64,000 nucleotides of DNA from Ruegeria sp. Ofav3-42 (GTDB lineage Bacteria; Pseudomonadota; Alphaproteobacteria; Rhodobacterales; Rhodobacteraceae): positions 140,229-204,228 of the forward strand of contig NZ_JAKRGB010000009.1 in the NCBI RefSeq assembly GCF_022347725.1, given 5' to 3'. Made by a program: the position numbers and the translations under genes. The notes under the pieces were generated by a model that saw only the letters and a program-made list of their open reading frames with translations, made no database searches and was not told the DNA's origin. Of the stretch, positions 9,123 through 18,481 are shown piece after piece. Position 1 is the first letter of the stretch, and each line of letters opens with the position of its first letter.

Positions 9123-9555
9123 ACTGACGGCTGTCAGTCAGTATTGGCTGCATTATCGCCTGCAGGAGGATTGGGGCCTTGGTCACATGGCCAAGAAAAG
9201 CCGCGAAGAATCCATCGAGGAAATGCAGCACGCGGACAAACTGATCGAGCGGATCATCTTTCTGGGTGGGCACCCGAATCTTCAACAGCTTGACCCTTTG
9301 CGCATCGGGCAAACGCCGAAAGAGACGCTGGAATGTGATCTCGCGGCTGAGATAGACGCACGGGCCCTGTACAAGGAAGCCCGCGAATACTGTCAGAGCG
9401 CCGGAGACTACGTCACTATGTCTCTGTTTGAGGGATTGCTGGCGGATGAGGAAGGCCATATCGATTTTCTGGAAACGCAGCTCGACCTGCACGAAAGGAT
9501 TGGCGAAGCCAATTATGCGCAACTCAATGCATCGAAAATGGACGAAGGCGAGTAA
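9070..9555 (+). CDS. bfr: Bacterioferritin
   Basis: The 161-residue product has all ferroxidase ligands at canonical positions: Glu18, Tyr25, Glu51, His54, then Glu94 and Glu127/His130 in the helices AEIDARALY and DEEGHIDF. Met52 is the haem ligand. The start at 9070 has GGAG seven bases upstream and gives the standard N-terminus [12 protein letters not shown]; an upstream in-frame ATG at 9034 is unlikely. It forms a 24-mer iron-storage shell that mineralises Fe(III). It overlaps bfd at its start and the dihaem oxidoreductase gene at its end, so the three are probably translationally coupled. Confidence 0.92.
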   Translation: MKGDQKVIEYLNKSLRHELTAVSQYWLHYRLQEDWGLGHMAKKSREESIEEMQHADKLIERIIFLGGHPNLQQLDPLRIGQTPKETLECDLAAEIDARALYKEAREYCQSAGDYVTMSLFEGLLADEEGHIDFLETQLDLHERIGEANYAQLNASKMDEGE

Positions 9556-11062
9556 GCTCGTTCTTGTTCCGGTGGCCGCCCTTGCGGCCACCCAATCTCT
9601 GTCAGCAGAGCTGCAGGATCTTCATCTCAACTACATTCCCAGAACCCAGGACGAAAGCGCCCGTATCGCCGGTGCAACTGCTGCGCCCAAGGATTTCAGC
9701 GCGCCGCAACCGTTCGAGGAACTGCCCGCCGGGGCTGCCACCGTCCGTGCACGCACCGATGCTGATGCGTTTTCGCAGCCGTCGGGCAATCTGACTTTCG
9801 AGCAGGAACTGGATTTCAGGGTCGGCAACGGGCTGTTCAAGAAAATCTGGGTATCGTCCCCGGCTTCGACGCTGGCTTCGGATGGTTTGGGGCCACTTTA
9901 CAACGCCCGGTCTTGCCAGCGCTGCCACATCAAGGACGGCCGCGGGCACACGCCGAACGGTCCTGACGACAACGCAGTATCTATGTTCCTGCGGGTCTCT
10001 ATCCCCGGCGCGCCCGAAGAGGGATATCCCGAGATCGAGGACTACATCGCCACCCTGCCTGAACCGAGTTATGGCGGTCAGATGCAGGATCTGGCCCTGC
10101 CCGGTCACCCGGCCGAGTACCGTTTGGACATCACCTATGAGGACGTTCCAGTAGCTCTCTCAGATGGGGAAACTGTTACGCTTCGCCGCCCCACATATGC
10201 GGCTGCGGATCTGGGCTATGGTCCCTTGCACCCGGACGCCATGCTTAGCCCGCGCGTTGCACCCCAGATGATCGGCCTGGGGATGCTCGAGGCGGTCCCG
10301 GTCGAGGACCTGCTGGCGAACGCTGACCCGGAAGACAAAAACGGCGATGGGATTTCTGGCCGCCCGAACATTGTCTGGGCAATTGAATACGGCGCGCCAA
10401 TGATGGGCCGGTTCGGGCATAAGGCAGGCATGCCCACGGTAATGGAGCAATCCGCTGCGGCCTTCGCCGGGGATATCGGCATTTCCAGCCCGTTGTACCC
10501 GGCCGCGCACGGCGATTGCACCGAAGCCCAGATGGATTGCGTGAATGCACCGCATGGCGATGGTGACGTGCGGGAATTCGAAATCGATCAGGTCGGCATG
10601 GACCTCGTCGCATTCTACAGCCGCAATCTGGGCGTCCCGGCCCGCCGCGATGTGGATGACCCACAGGTGTTGCGCGGCAAGCAGGTGTTTCACGAGACCG
10701 GGTGCGCATCCTGCCATACGCCTGCTTTTGTGACCCACCGCCTGGAAGACCGGCCCGAGCAAAGCTTCCAATTGATCTGGCCCTATTCGGACCTGTTGCT
10801 TCACGACATGGGTGAGGGACTGGCCGACAACCGCCCCGAGGCGCGCGCAACCGGTCGCGAGTGGCGTACCGCTCCGCTCTGGGGGATTGGGATGACCGAA
10901 CAAGTGTCGGGCCACACTCAGTTTCTACATGACGGTCGCGCGCGATCTTTGCTTGAAGCGATCCTGTGGCATGGAGGCGAAGCGCAAGCGGCACGCGACA
11001 CGGTCGTTTCGATGCCGAAGCCCGACCGCGATGCCCTTGTTCGTTTTTTGGAGAGCCTCTGA
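9527..11062 (+). CDS. Dihaem oxidoreductase (DHOR/putative peroxidase family)
   Basis: I place the start at ATG 9527, inside the end of bfr, because it gives a clean signal peptide ([20 protein letters not shown], cleavage near LSA-EL); the protein is 511 residues. Two c-type haem motifs are visible, CQRCH near residue 130 and CASCH near residue 395, as in the DHOR family related to MauG/cytochrome c peroxidases. It acts in the periplasm. Association of such a protein with imelysins and a DUF1513 protein is a recurrent gene order and suggests a redox role in iron acquisition, perhaps iron oxidation or release; this is inferred. Confidence 0.82.
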   Translation: MHRKWTKASKLVLVPVAALAATQSLSAELQDLHLNYIPRTQDESARIAGATAAPKDFSAPQPFEELPAGAATVRARTDADAFSQPSGNLTFEQELDFRVGNGLFKKIWVSSPASTLASDGLGPLYNARSCQRCHIKDGRGHTPNGPDDNAVSMFLRVSIPGAPEEGYPEIEDYIATLPEPSYGGQMQDLALPGHPAEYRLDITYEDVPVALSDGETVTLRRPTYAAADLGYGPLHPDAMLSPRVAPQMIGLGMLEAVPVEDLLANADPEDKNGDGISGRPNIVWAIEYGAPMMGRFGHKAGMPTVMEQSAAAFAGDIGISSPLYPAAHGDCTEAQMDCVNAPHGDGDVREFEIDQVGMDLVAFYSRNLGVPARRDVDDPQVLRGKQVFHETGCASCHTPAFVTHRLEDRPEQSFQLIWPYSDLLLHDMGEGLADNRPEARATGREWRTAPLWGIGMTEQVSGHTQFLHDGRARSLLEAILWHGGEAQAARDTVVSMPKPDRDALVRFLESL

Positions 11063-11065
11063 CCC

Positions 11066-12076
11066 ATGCGTATTTCCGCTTTCGCTCTGGCCTTTACGCT
11101 TCCTATTTGCGCCCATGCGCAGGATCGCGGGCCAATCCTGGCCAACACGGTCGAGTCACATATCCTGCCTGGCTACGCAGCGCTAGCAGACGCAACCGGC
11201 GCGCTGAAACAAGCGGCGCGGGCGGATTGTGACCCCAACTCGGCCCAACTTCGGGAAGCTTACAACACTGCCTTTGATGATTGGATTTCCGTCAGCCATC
11301 TGCGTTTCGGGCCTTCCGAGGCGGAGGACCGCGCCTTTGCACTGGCTTTCTGGCCCGACTCCAAAGGGTTCACGCCCAAGGCCCTGTCCAGATTGATCAC
11401 AGACGAGGACTCGGCCGTCCAAACATCTAATTCCTTTGCGGAAACCTCGGTAGCCGGTCGCGGATTTTTCGCGCTGGAACTGATGCTTTACGATCCACGG
11501 TTTTCAGATCAGGGCAGTGCGGAGTACCGCTGCGCCCTGATTCAAGCGATTGCTGCGGATATCGACGGCAATGCCCGCGCAATTGGCACTGATTGGTCGG
11601 ACTATGCGGCGGTACTGACAAACCCGGGCGGCGGCAGCCCCTACCGGTCGGAAGACGAGGCCATGCAAGAGCTATACAAAGCCCTGATGACCGGTCTGGA
11701 GTTTACTGCCGAAACCCGCCTTGGCCGCCCGATGGGCACGTTTGACCGCCCGCGACCCAAGCGCGCCGAGGCACGTCGTTCGGACCGCTCGCTGCGTCAT
11801 GTAGAACTGTCGCTCATCTCTCTGCGGGACCTTGCGGCCCGCTTGTCGGCGGAACACCCCGAAATCGCTGCCGATCTGGACAGCGCATTCTCTTCTGCCA
11901 TCGACCGTGCCCAAGCGCTGGAAGATCCTGCATTTGCCGACGTGGCCACCCCGCAGGGACGGTTCCGCGTTGAGGCGCTGCAGCAGTCGATCAATGACAT
12001 CAGGACAATCGGCGCGACCGAACTTGGCCCAACGTTGGGTATCAGCGCCGGTTTCAACTCACTGGACGGAGATTGA
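11066..12076 (+). CDS. Second imelysin-family periplasmic protein
   Basis: A 336-residue protein with a Sec signal (MRISAFALAFTLPICAHAQ) and imelysin helices, beginning about three bases after the dihaem oxidoreductase stop. The position of the GxHxxE motif seems to be occupied by GFFALELMLYD, so the family histidine is replaced by phenylalanine. It therefore may not bind metal in the same way as the first imelysin at 7426, and could be a structural or partner protein. It is part of the same operon as the flanking genes. Confidence 0.78.
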   Translation: MRISAFALAFTLPICAHAQDRGPILANTVESHILPGYAALADATGALKQAARADCDPNSAQLREAYNTAFDDWISVSHLRFGPSEAEDRAFALAFWPDSKGFTPKALSRLITDEDSAVQTSNSFAETSVAGRGFFALELMLYDPRFSDQGSAEYRCALIQAIAADIDGNARAIGTDWSDYAAVLTNPGGGSPYRSEDEAMQELYKALMTGLEFTAETRLGRPMGTFDRPRPKRAEARRSDRSLRHVELSLISLRDLAARLSAEHPEIAADLDSAFSSAIDRAQALEDPAFADVATPQGRFRVEALQQSINDIRTIGATELGPTLGISAGFNSLDGD

Positions 12077-12079
12077 GCC

Positions 12080-13165
12080 GTGACCAGCCGCCGACAATTT
12101 CTTGCGGGATTGGCCGCAGCCAGCCTTGCGCCTGTGCGCGGCTGGGCATCGGTCGGAGCGCCGGATTTCCTGGCCGCCGCGTTGTTTCCGGACGGTAGTT
12201 ATCGGCTGGTTGGGCTGGCCACAAGCGGAGACGTTCTGTTCTCACTGCCGCTGCCTGCCCGTGGTCACGCCGCAGCGGCTCACCCACATCATGCGCAGGC
12301 AGTCGCCTTCGCCCGCCGCCCCGGAACCTTCGCCATTGTCATCGACTGCGCGTCGGGTACGGAAATCGCACGATTGGAGGCCCCGGAAGGTCGCCATTTC
12401 TATGGTCACGGGGTTTTCTCGCCCGATGGATCCCGGCTTTTCACCACCGAAAATGATTACGAATCCGGTCGGGGCGTGATCGGCATCTGGGACGCCGACG
12501 GCTATTCCAGACTTGGCGAGTTCTCTTCGGGCGGGGTTGGACCGCATGACATGCGTCTTATGCCCGACGGTCAAACTCTGGTCGTTGCAAACGGTGGAAT
12601 CGAAACCCATCCGGAAACTGGTCGGACCAAGCTTAATCTGCCGGTGATGCAACCTCGCCTGACCTACCTTGATTTGTCCGGTGTAGTACTAGAGCAGGTA
12701 GAACTGCAAAGTGCTCTGCACAAAAACTCGATCCGCCATCTGGCCGTGCGGCCGGACGGGCTGGTCGGCCTCGCGATGCAATGGCAAGGGGACAAGTCGC
12801 AACACCCTCCTCTGCTGGGCCTGCACCGCCGCGGTGAGGAACCCCGATTATTGAGCGCGCCAGATGCGGACCAAAGCTCGCTGCAGGGCTATGCGGGCAG
12901 TATTGCCTTTTCCGGCGATGGCGAGACCGTCGCAATTACCTGCCCACGCGGCAATGCCCTGCATCGTTTCCGCGTTGCTGATGGCCAGCTTGATGGCGTT
13001 TTCGAGCTTGAAGACGTCTGTGGGCTTGGCACCGGGAAAAACGGGTTTGTATTTACGACAGGAATCGGTTTAATCGGGGTGTTGGCAGCTAACGAAGCCA
13101 GGATCTCGACCCAGTCTGATTGCCAATGGGACAACCACCTGATTTCAATTCGCGCAGCTGCATAA
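12080..13165 (+). CDS. DUF1513 family Tat-exported beta-propeller protein
   Basis: A 361-residue protein with a twin-arginine signal (TSRRQFLAGLAAASLAP) and repeated blade-like segments such as HGVFSPDGSRLFTTENDY and SGGVGPHDMRLMPDGQTLVVANGG, as expected of DUF1513, a predicted seven-bladed propeller. It starts three bases after the second imelysin and closes the iron block. The function is unknown; co-occurrence with imelysins and dihaem oxidoreductase suggests a periplasmic iron-related role. Confidence 0.8.
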   Translation: MTSRRQFLAGLAAASLAPVRGWASVGAPDFLAAALFPDGSYRLVGLATSGDVLFSLPLPARGHAAAAHPHHAQAVAFARRPGTFAIVIDCASGTEIARLEAPEGRHFYGHGVFSPDGSRLFTTENDYESGRGVIGIWDADGYSRLGEFSSGGVGPHDMRLMPDGQTLVVANGGIETHPETGRTKLNLPVMQPRLTYLDLSGVVLEQVELQSALHKNSIRHLAVRPDGLVGLAMQWQGDKSQHPPLLGLHRRGEEPRLLSAPDADQSSLQGYAGSIAFSGDGETVAITCPRGNALHRFRVADGQLDGVFELEDVCGLGTGKNGFVFTTGIGLIGVLAANEARISTQSDCQWDNHLISIRAAA

Positions 13166-13265
13166 ATTCGGCAAATCCCGTCACATAGATTACACTTGGA
13201 AGAATCGAATTGCTGCCGTATTGGCGGGCGCGACACCGGCACCCTCTTGCGAAGGATAGACTTGA

Positions 13266-15155
13266 TTGAAACAGACGCCCGACGCACCGCATTCCATCTA
13301 CGGGGTTGAGAAATGGGGTAAAGGCCTCATCGAGGTGACGGAGCGGGGCGAGATCGGTCTGCGCAATCCACTGGTGCCCGAGGCCGAGGCGATCAGCCTG
13401 CCCGGTATTCTCAGCGATCTGGACGACAGGGGCATCAAGGCACCGATGGTGTTGCGCGTGTCGTCTTATCTGGAACATGAGATCGCCCATCTGAACGAGA
13501 GCTTTCGCGATGCGATCGCACGCGTCGGCTACAAAGGCAGCTATCGCGGCGTCTTCCCGATCAAGGTGAACCAGCAGGCACAGGTCGTGGACCGGATTGT
13601 CGAGTTCGGCAAGAAGTACAATTACGGGCTCGAGGCCGGATCAAAACCCGAATTGGTGGTCGCTCTGGCGCATCGTCTTGCCCGCGAAGCGCTGATCGTT
13701 TGCAATGGCGTCAAGGATGCCGAGTTCATCCAGCTGGCCATCCTGTCCCGCAAGATCGGATTCAACACCGTCATCGTTTTGGAAAGCCCGAAAGAGGCTG
13801 ACACGGTCATCGAGGTCTACAATGAGCTAGGAATCGAACCCCTGATCGGCGTTCGGGTCAAACTGACCAACCAGATCAGCGGCAAGTGGGAAGAAAGCTC
13901 GGGCGACCGATCCGCATTTGGCATGAACACCGATCAACTGGTCGCCACGGTGGACAAGCTGCGCGACGCGGGCCTTCTGCATTGCCTGAAGCTGCAGCAT
14001 TCGCATCTGGGCTCTCAGGTGCAGGACGTGAACGATGTGCGCCGTGCCGTAGGCGAGGCATGCAGGTATTACACCGAGCTGACCCGAGAGGGTGTGCCGC
14101 TGACTCATCTCGACCTCGGCGGCGGTATGGGTGTGGACTACACCGGCGAGAAAAAAGCAGCCGAGAACTCGATCAACTATACGGTCGAGGAATACTGCGC
14201 CAACGTCGTGGAAACCGTGGCCTACGCGATGGACGAGGCCGAAGTCGACCACCCGACACTGGTCACCGAAAGTGGCCGCGCTGTGGTGGCGACATCTTCG
14301 ATGCTTGTCTTCAACGTGCTGGAAAGCACGCTTTACGATGCTCCCAACGGCCCCGAAGTCGAACCCGACGATCACCATCTGGTCTCGGACCTTGCCGCCG
14401 TGCACGGATATCTGAGCAAAGATCGTCTGCAGGAATGCTGGAACGACGCCACCTTCTATCGCAACGAATTGCGCGCCCTGTTCCGCCGTGGCTATGTCGA
14501 CCTGCGCCAGATGGCCCGCGCGGAACGGATTTACCTGTCTCTGATGGCGCGGCTCAAGGCGCTGGCCGCAAGCGATGATCTGGAAACCGATGTCGATGAT
14601 CAACTCGAAAAAGTGGCCGACATCTACCATTGCAACTTCTCGCTGTTCCAATCGCTGCCGGATGTCTGGGCCATCGATCAGCTGCACCCTATCGTACCAC
14701 TGCAGGGTTTGAACCAGGCCCCGGACCGCCGCGCGGTTCTGTCCGACATCACCTGCGACAGCGACGGTAAGATCGACCGGTTCATTCTGTCCGACGGCGT
14801 CTCGCCTAGCCTTCCGGTGCATTCGCTGCCTGAGGAAGACGAGTACTTTATGGGCGTCTTCTTCGTCGGCGCCTATCAGGAAACGCTGGGCGATCTGCAC
14901 AACCTGTTCGGAGACACCAACGTTGTCACCATAGACCTGCGGGCCGACGGCGGCTTTGACCTGCTGCACGAGCAGGAAGGCGACACAATCAGCCAGGTCC
15001 TGTCCTATGTGGAGTTCGATCCAAATGACTGCGTCGCCGCCTTCCGCAAAATGGTGGACGAAGCGATCTCAACCGGTACTCTGAAAGCCAAAGACCGCAG
15101 AACCCTGATGAGCGCGTATCGCGACTCGATCAACGGCTACACGTATTACGAATAA
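13266..15155 (+). CDS. speA: Biosynthetic arginine decarboxylase
   Basis: This 629-residue protein fits SpeA: PLP-binding FPIKVNQQAQVV (the lysine of the Schiff base in the barrel), GLEAGSKPEL, LGGGMGVDYTG and the C-terminal beta domain with VHSLPEEDEYFMGVFFVGAYQETLGDLHNLFGD. It converts L-arginine to agmatine and CO2 in the cytoplasm. The start is a TTG at 13266 with AAGGA nine bases upstream. It is the first gene of a four-gene polyamine operon whose last gene, speB, converts agmatine to putrescine. Confidence 0.93.
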   Translation: MKQTPDAPHSIYGVEKWGKGLIEVTERGEIGLRNPLVPEAEAISLPGILSDLDDRGIKAPMVLRVSSYLEHEIAHLNESFRDAIARVGYKGSYRGVFPIKVNQQAQVVDRIVEFGKKYNYGLEAGSKPELVVALAHRLAREALIVCNGVKDAEFIQLAILSRKIGFNTVIVLESPKEADTVIEVYNELGIEPLIGVRVKLTNQISGKWEESSGDRSAFGMNTDQLVATVDKLRDAGLLHCLKLQHSHLGSQVQDVNDVRRAVGEACRYYTELTREGVPLTHLDLGGGMGVDYTGEKKAAENSINYTVEEYCANVVETVAYAMDEAEVDHPTLVTESGRAVVATSSMLVFNVLESTLYDAPNGPEVEPDDHHLVSDLAAVHGYLSKDRLQECWNDATFYRNELRALFRRGYVDLRQMARAERIYLSLMARLKALAASDDLETDVDDQLEKVADIYHCNFSLFQSLPDVWAIDQLHPIVPLQGLNQAPDRRAVLSDITCDSDGKIDRFILSDGVSPSLPVHSLPEEDEYFMGVFFVGAYQETLGDLHNLFGDTNVVTIDLRADGGFDLLHEQEGDTISQVLSYVEFDPNDCVAAFRKMVDEAISTGTLKAKDRRTLMSAYRDSINGYTYYE

Positions 15156-15179
15156 CCCCCTGTGAGAGGAGAAAACCCC

Positions 15180-16391
15180 ATGGGCAAAACACTGGTTGTC
15201 GGCGCGGGTGGCGTATCCCACGCCGCCGTGCACAAGATGGCGATGAATTCGGACATTTTCACCGAAATCACACTGGCCAGCCGAACCAAGTCAAAATGCG
15301 ACGCCATCGCCAAAGCAGTGAAGGATCGCGTCGGCGTTGATATCAAAACCGCCGAGCTGGACGCTTACAAAGTCGAAGACACAGTCAGGCTGATCAAGGA
15401 AACCGGTGCCGAGATCCTGGTGAACCTCGCCCTGCCCTATCAGGATCTGGTGCTGATGGACGCGTGTCTCGAGGCCGGTATCAACTATCTGGATACCGCG
15501 AACTATGAACCCGAAGACGAGGCCAAGTTCGAATATCACTGGCAGTGGGCCTACCAGGACAAGTTCAAAGAGGCCGGCCTGACCGCCATCCTCGGCTCGG
15601 GCTTCGATCCGGGCGTTACATCCGTCTTCGCGAAATGGCTGAAAAAACACAAGCTGGACACGATCCGCCAGATCGACGTGCTGGACGCCAATGGCGGGTC
15701 GAACGATCAGGAATTCGCCACTAACTTCAACCCCGAGATAAACCTGCGCGAGGTTCTGGCCGAAGTACGCCATTGGGAAAACGGCGAGTGGAAACACTCC
15801 CCCGCCATGACCCACAAGGTCGAGTTCGACTTCCCCGCCATCGGCCAGAAAAACATGTACCTCATGTATCACGAGGAACTGGAGTCGCTCTCGACCCACT
15901 TCCCCGAGATCGAACGCGCCCGCTTCTGGATGACCTTCGGTGACGCCTACATCACCCACGCCAAAGTGCTGGAAAACGTCGGCATGACCCGCATCGACCC
16001 GGTGATGCATGACGGCAAGGAAATCATCCCGATCCAGTTTCTGAAAACCCTGCTCCCCGATCCCGGCGATCTGGGCGCGGAAACCAAGGGCAAGGCCTGC
16101 ATCGGCGACATCGCTACGGGCCAGGCCAAGGACGGTTCGGGCGAGAAGACCTATTACATCTATAACATCTGCGACCACGAAGAATGCTATGCCGAGGTCG
16201 GCAGCCAGGCCGTCAGCTACACCACTGGTGTCCCCGCCATGATCGGCGCGGCGCAGGTGCTGAAAGGCAACTGGACCGAGCCGGGCGTGTGGAACATGGA
16301 ACAGCTCGACCCGGATGATTTCATGGACATGCTGAACGAACACGGCCTGCCGTGGCAGGTCCACGAACTCAACGGCCCGGTCGAATTCTGA
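15180..16391 (+). CDS. Carboxynorspermidine/carboxyspermidine synthase (saccharopine dehydrogenase family)
   Basis: The 403-residue protein begins MGKTLVVGAGGVSHAAVHKMA, a Rossmann start, and has the saccharopine-dehydrogenase-like motifs LGSGFDPGVTSVFAKW and SYTTGVPAMIGAAQVLKG. The enzyme reductively condenses a diamine with aspartate beta-semialdehyde, giving carboxynorspermidine or carboxyspermidine. ATG at 15180 with GAGGAG upstream is preferred over a GTG at 15162. Its position between speA and nspC supports polyamine biosynthesis over lysine metabolism. With putrescine from SpeA/SpeB the likely product is carboxyspermidine. Confidence 0.85.
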   Translation: MGKTLVVGAGGVSHAAVHKMAMNSDIFTEITLASRTKSKCDAIAKAVKDRVGVDIKTAELDAYKVEDTVRLIKETGAEILVNLALPYQDLVLMDACLEAGINYLDTANYEPEDEAKFEYHWQWAYQDKFKEAGLTAILGSGFDPGVTSVFAKWLKKHKLDTIRQIDVLDANGGSNDQEFATNFNPEINLREVLAEVRHWENGEWKHSPAMTHKVEFDFPAIGQKNMYLMYHEELESLSTHFPEIERARFWMTFGDAYITHAKVLENVGMTRIDPVMHDGKEIIPIQFLKTLLPDPGDLGAETKGKACIGDIATGQAKDGSGEKTYYIYNICDHEECYAEVGSQAVSYTTGVPAMIGAAQVLKGNWTEPGVWNMEQLDPDDFMDMLNEHGLPWQVHELNGPVEF

Positions 16392-16399
16392 TCTGACCT

Positions 16400-16445
16400 T
16401 CATCTTTTCCCAAATACTCCGGGGGTCCGGGGGCAGCGCCCCCGG
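16400..16445 (+). repeat. Intergenic element: conserved 3' motif plus hairpin (copy 2)
   Basis: After the upstream stop at 16391 comes TCATCTTTTCCCAAATACTC followed by CGGGGGT (16400-16426), then a hairpin CCGGGGGC/GCCCCCGG with loop AGC (16427-16445). Motif, hairpin and orientation relative to transcription match the copy at 3442-3509. It separates two genes of the polyamine operon. Confidence 0.6.
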
Positions 16446-16472
16446 CCTCTCCACAACTCGGAGACGCCGGTT

Positions 16473-17642
16473 ATGTCCGACATGATGACCACACAGGCCG
16501 GCGACGCCGGAGCCTTTCGCAGATTTGACCTGAGCCGCGTGCTGACTCCATGCTTCGTGGTCGATGAAAAGGCCGTCGAGCGAAACCTGACCATTCTCTC
16601 CGACATCGGAACCCGGTCCGGTGCACATGTGCTCAGCGCCCTCAAGGCGTTCTCGATGTTCTCGCTTGCCCCGCTGGTCCGCCAGCACCTCGGCGGCACC
16701 TGTGCCAGCGGTATCTATGAGGCGCGGCTGGGGCGCGAAGAATACGGCGGTGAAGTCGCCACATTCTGCGCCGGTTACAAAGACGCGGACATGGATGAAA
16801 TCCTGTCGCTGTCAGACCACATCATCTTCAACTCTCCGGTGCAAAAGGATCGCTTCCTCGCCAAGGCGCAAGCCGCGGGTGTTCAGGTCGGACTTCGCAT
16901 CAACCCGGAACACTCTGAGGGTGAAATTCCCAAATACGACCCCTGTGCGCCTTGTTCGCGGCTGGGAACTCCCGTCAGTCAACTGACCGCAGAGGCACTG
17001 GCTGGTGTGGATGGCCTGCACATGCATACCCTCTGCGAACAAGGGTTCGAGCCATTGCTACGCACATGGACGGCCCTTGAACCGAAGATTGCGCCCTATA
17101 TCGGTCAGCTCAAATGGCTCAATTTCGGCGGTGGCCACCACATCACCCGCGACGATTACGACCGCGACGGGCTGGTGAAGTTCATTCAGACCATCCGTGA
17201 AACATACGGCATCGACGTCTATCTCGAACCCGGCGAGGCCGTCGCTTTGGATGCGGGCATTCTGGTCGGGGAAATCCTCGACCTGCCCACCAACGGCATG
17301 AACCTTGCGATCACCGATATCTCGGCCACCTGCCATATGCCCGACGTGATCGAGGCCCCCTATCGCCCCGCCCTGATGGATGAGGCCGGGTCGGGCCACA
17401 CCTACCGTCTGGGCGGCCCGTCCTGCCTGGCCGGCGACGTGATCGGTGACTACACGTGGGATAAACCGTTGGAGATCGGCCAGCGCTTTGCCTTCCTTGA
17501 TCAGGCGCATTACTCGATGGTCAAGACCAACACGTTCAACGGCGTTCCCCTGCCCTCCATCGCGCTGTGGAACAGCGAAACGGACGAGCTGAAGATCATC
17601 AAACATTTCGGCTATAACGACTTTAAGGACAGACTCTCATGA
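16473..17642 (+). CDS. nspC: Carboxynorspermidine decarboxylase
   Basis: A 389-residue alanine-racemase-fold PLP decarboxylase. The lysine lies in AHVLSALKAFSMFSLAPLV, and the motifs EHSEGEIPKYDPCAPCSRLG, HMHTLCEQGFE and LNFGGGHHITRDDYD match NspC. It decarboxylates carboxynorspermidine or carboxyspermidine to norspermidine or spermidine. Its stop overlaps the speB start (ATGA, 17639-17642), so the two are translationally coupled. Spermidine is the expected product given putrescine supply by the operon. Confidence 0.88.
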   Translation: MSDMMTTQAGDAGAFRRFDLSRVLTPCFVVDEKAVERNLTILSDIGTRSGAHVLSALKAFSMFSLAPLVRQHLGGTCASGIYEARLGREEYGGEVATFCAGYKDADMDEILSLSDHIIFNSPVQKDRFLAKAQAAGVQVGLRINPEHSEGEIPKYDPCAPCSRLGTPVSQLTAEALAGVDGLHMHTLCEQGFEPLLRTWTALEPKIAPYIGQLKWLNFGGGHHITRDDYDRDGLVKFIQTIRETYGIDVYLEPGEAVALDAGILVGEILDLPTNGMNLAITDISATCHMPDVIEAPYRPALMDEAGSGHTYRLGGPSCLAGDVIGDYTWDKPLEIGQRFAFLDQAHYSMVKTNTFNGVPLPSIALWNSETDELKIIKHFGYNDFKDRLS

Positions 17643-18481
17643 GCATATTCCTCGACAGTGAATTGACCGCATCCGAGCGCACCGAAGACGCCCGGTTCCG
17701 CGTGATTCCGGTGCCGCTGGAGCGCACAGTGTCCTACGGCTCGGGCACCGCCAAAGGCCCCGAAGCAATTATCGAGGCCAGCAATGAACTGGAACGCATC
17801 ACCGGTCACGCCGAACCTTGTGTCGAGGGCATTTTCACCGAAGACCCCATCGATTGCGACGCCTCGCTGGCCGAGATTATGGACCGCCTGTCCCAACGCA
17901 CCGAAGCCGCCGTTCGCGCAGGCAAGATACCGGTCACTTTGGGCGGCGAGCATTCACTCAGCTACGGCGCCGTCATGGGAGTGGCGCGCGCAATGGAGCA
18001 ACCAATCGGCATCGTCCAGATCGACGCCCATGCCGACCTGCGCAACGCTTATCAGGGCGAGAAACACAGCCACGCCTCAGTTATGCACCTGCTGGCCGAG
18101 GAAGGCATCAAGCTGGCCCAATTCGGTGTGCGCGCATTTTCTACGGAAGAAGCAAAGAGCCGTTTGAAAAACCACGTTTTCCACGTGGATGCCGAAGAAC
18201 TGGTGACAGGCAGTATCCACGCCGTCGACTTGCCCGAGGATTTCCCCGAGCTGGTCTATGTCAGCTTTGACGTCGACGGGTTGGACCCATCGCAAATGCC
18301 TGCCACTGGAACACCGGTTCCCGGAGGACTGGGCTATTACCAAGCGCTGCGGTTGGTCGAACACGCACTGCAGCACCGCAAATGCGTGGGCTTTGACGTG
18401 GTCGAGCTTGCCCCGGACGGCAACGCCGCCTGGGACTTTACCGCCGCTCAAATCGTCTATCGCCTGATGGCGGCCTGTTAA
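17639..18481 (+). CDS. speB: Agmatinase
   Basis: This 280-residue ureohydrolase has the manganese-ligand motifs GGEHSLSYG, QIDAHADLRNAYQGEKHSHAS and SFDVDGLDPSQMPATGTPVPGG. It hydrolyses agmatine to putrescine and urea. Coupling to nspC and co-transcription with speA make agmatinase far more likely than arginase or formimidoylglutamase. Its end overlaps by four bases the end of the convergent HD-domain gene. Confidence 0.9.
   Translation: MSIFLDSELTASERTEDARFRVIPVPLERTVSYGSGTAKGPEAIIEASNELERITGHAEPCVEGIFTEDPIDCDASLAEIMDRLSQRTEAAVRAGKIPVTLGGEHSLSYGAVMGVARAMEQPIGIVQIDAHADLRNAYQGEKHSHASVMHLLAEEGIKLAQFGVRAFSTEEAKSRLKNHVFHVDAEELVTGSIHAVDLPEDFPELVYVSFDVDGLDPSQMPATGTPVPGGLGYYQALRLVEHALQHRKCVGFDVVELAPDGNAAWDFTAAQIVYRLMAAC

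Noticed and set aside
13827..14969. 380-codon minus-strand frame opposite speA
   Set aside because: Antisense to a clear arginine decarboxylase and without a protein family pattern.
15291..16688. 465-codon minus-strand frame opposite the carboxynorspermidine synthase-like gene
   Set aside because: It mirrors a well-supported gene, has no motif and crosses the start of nspC.
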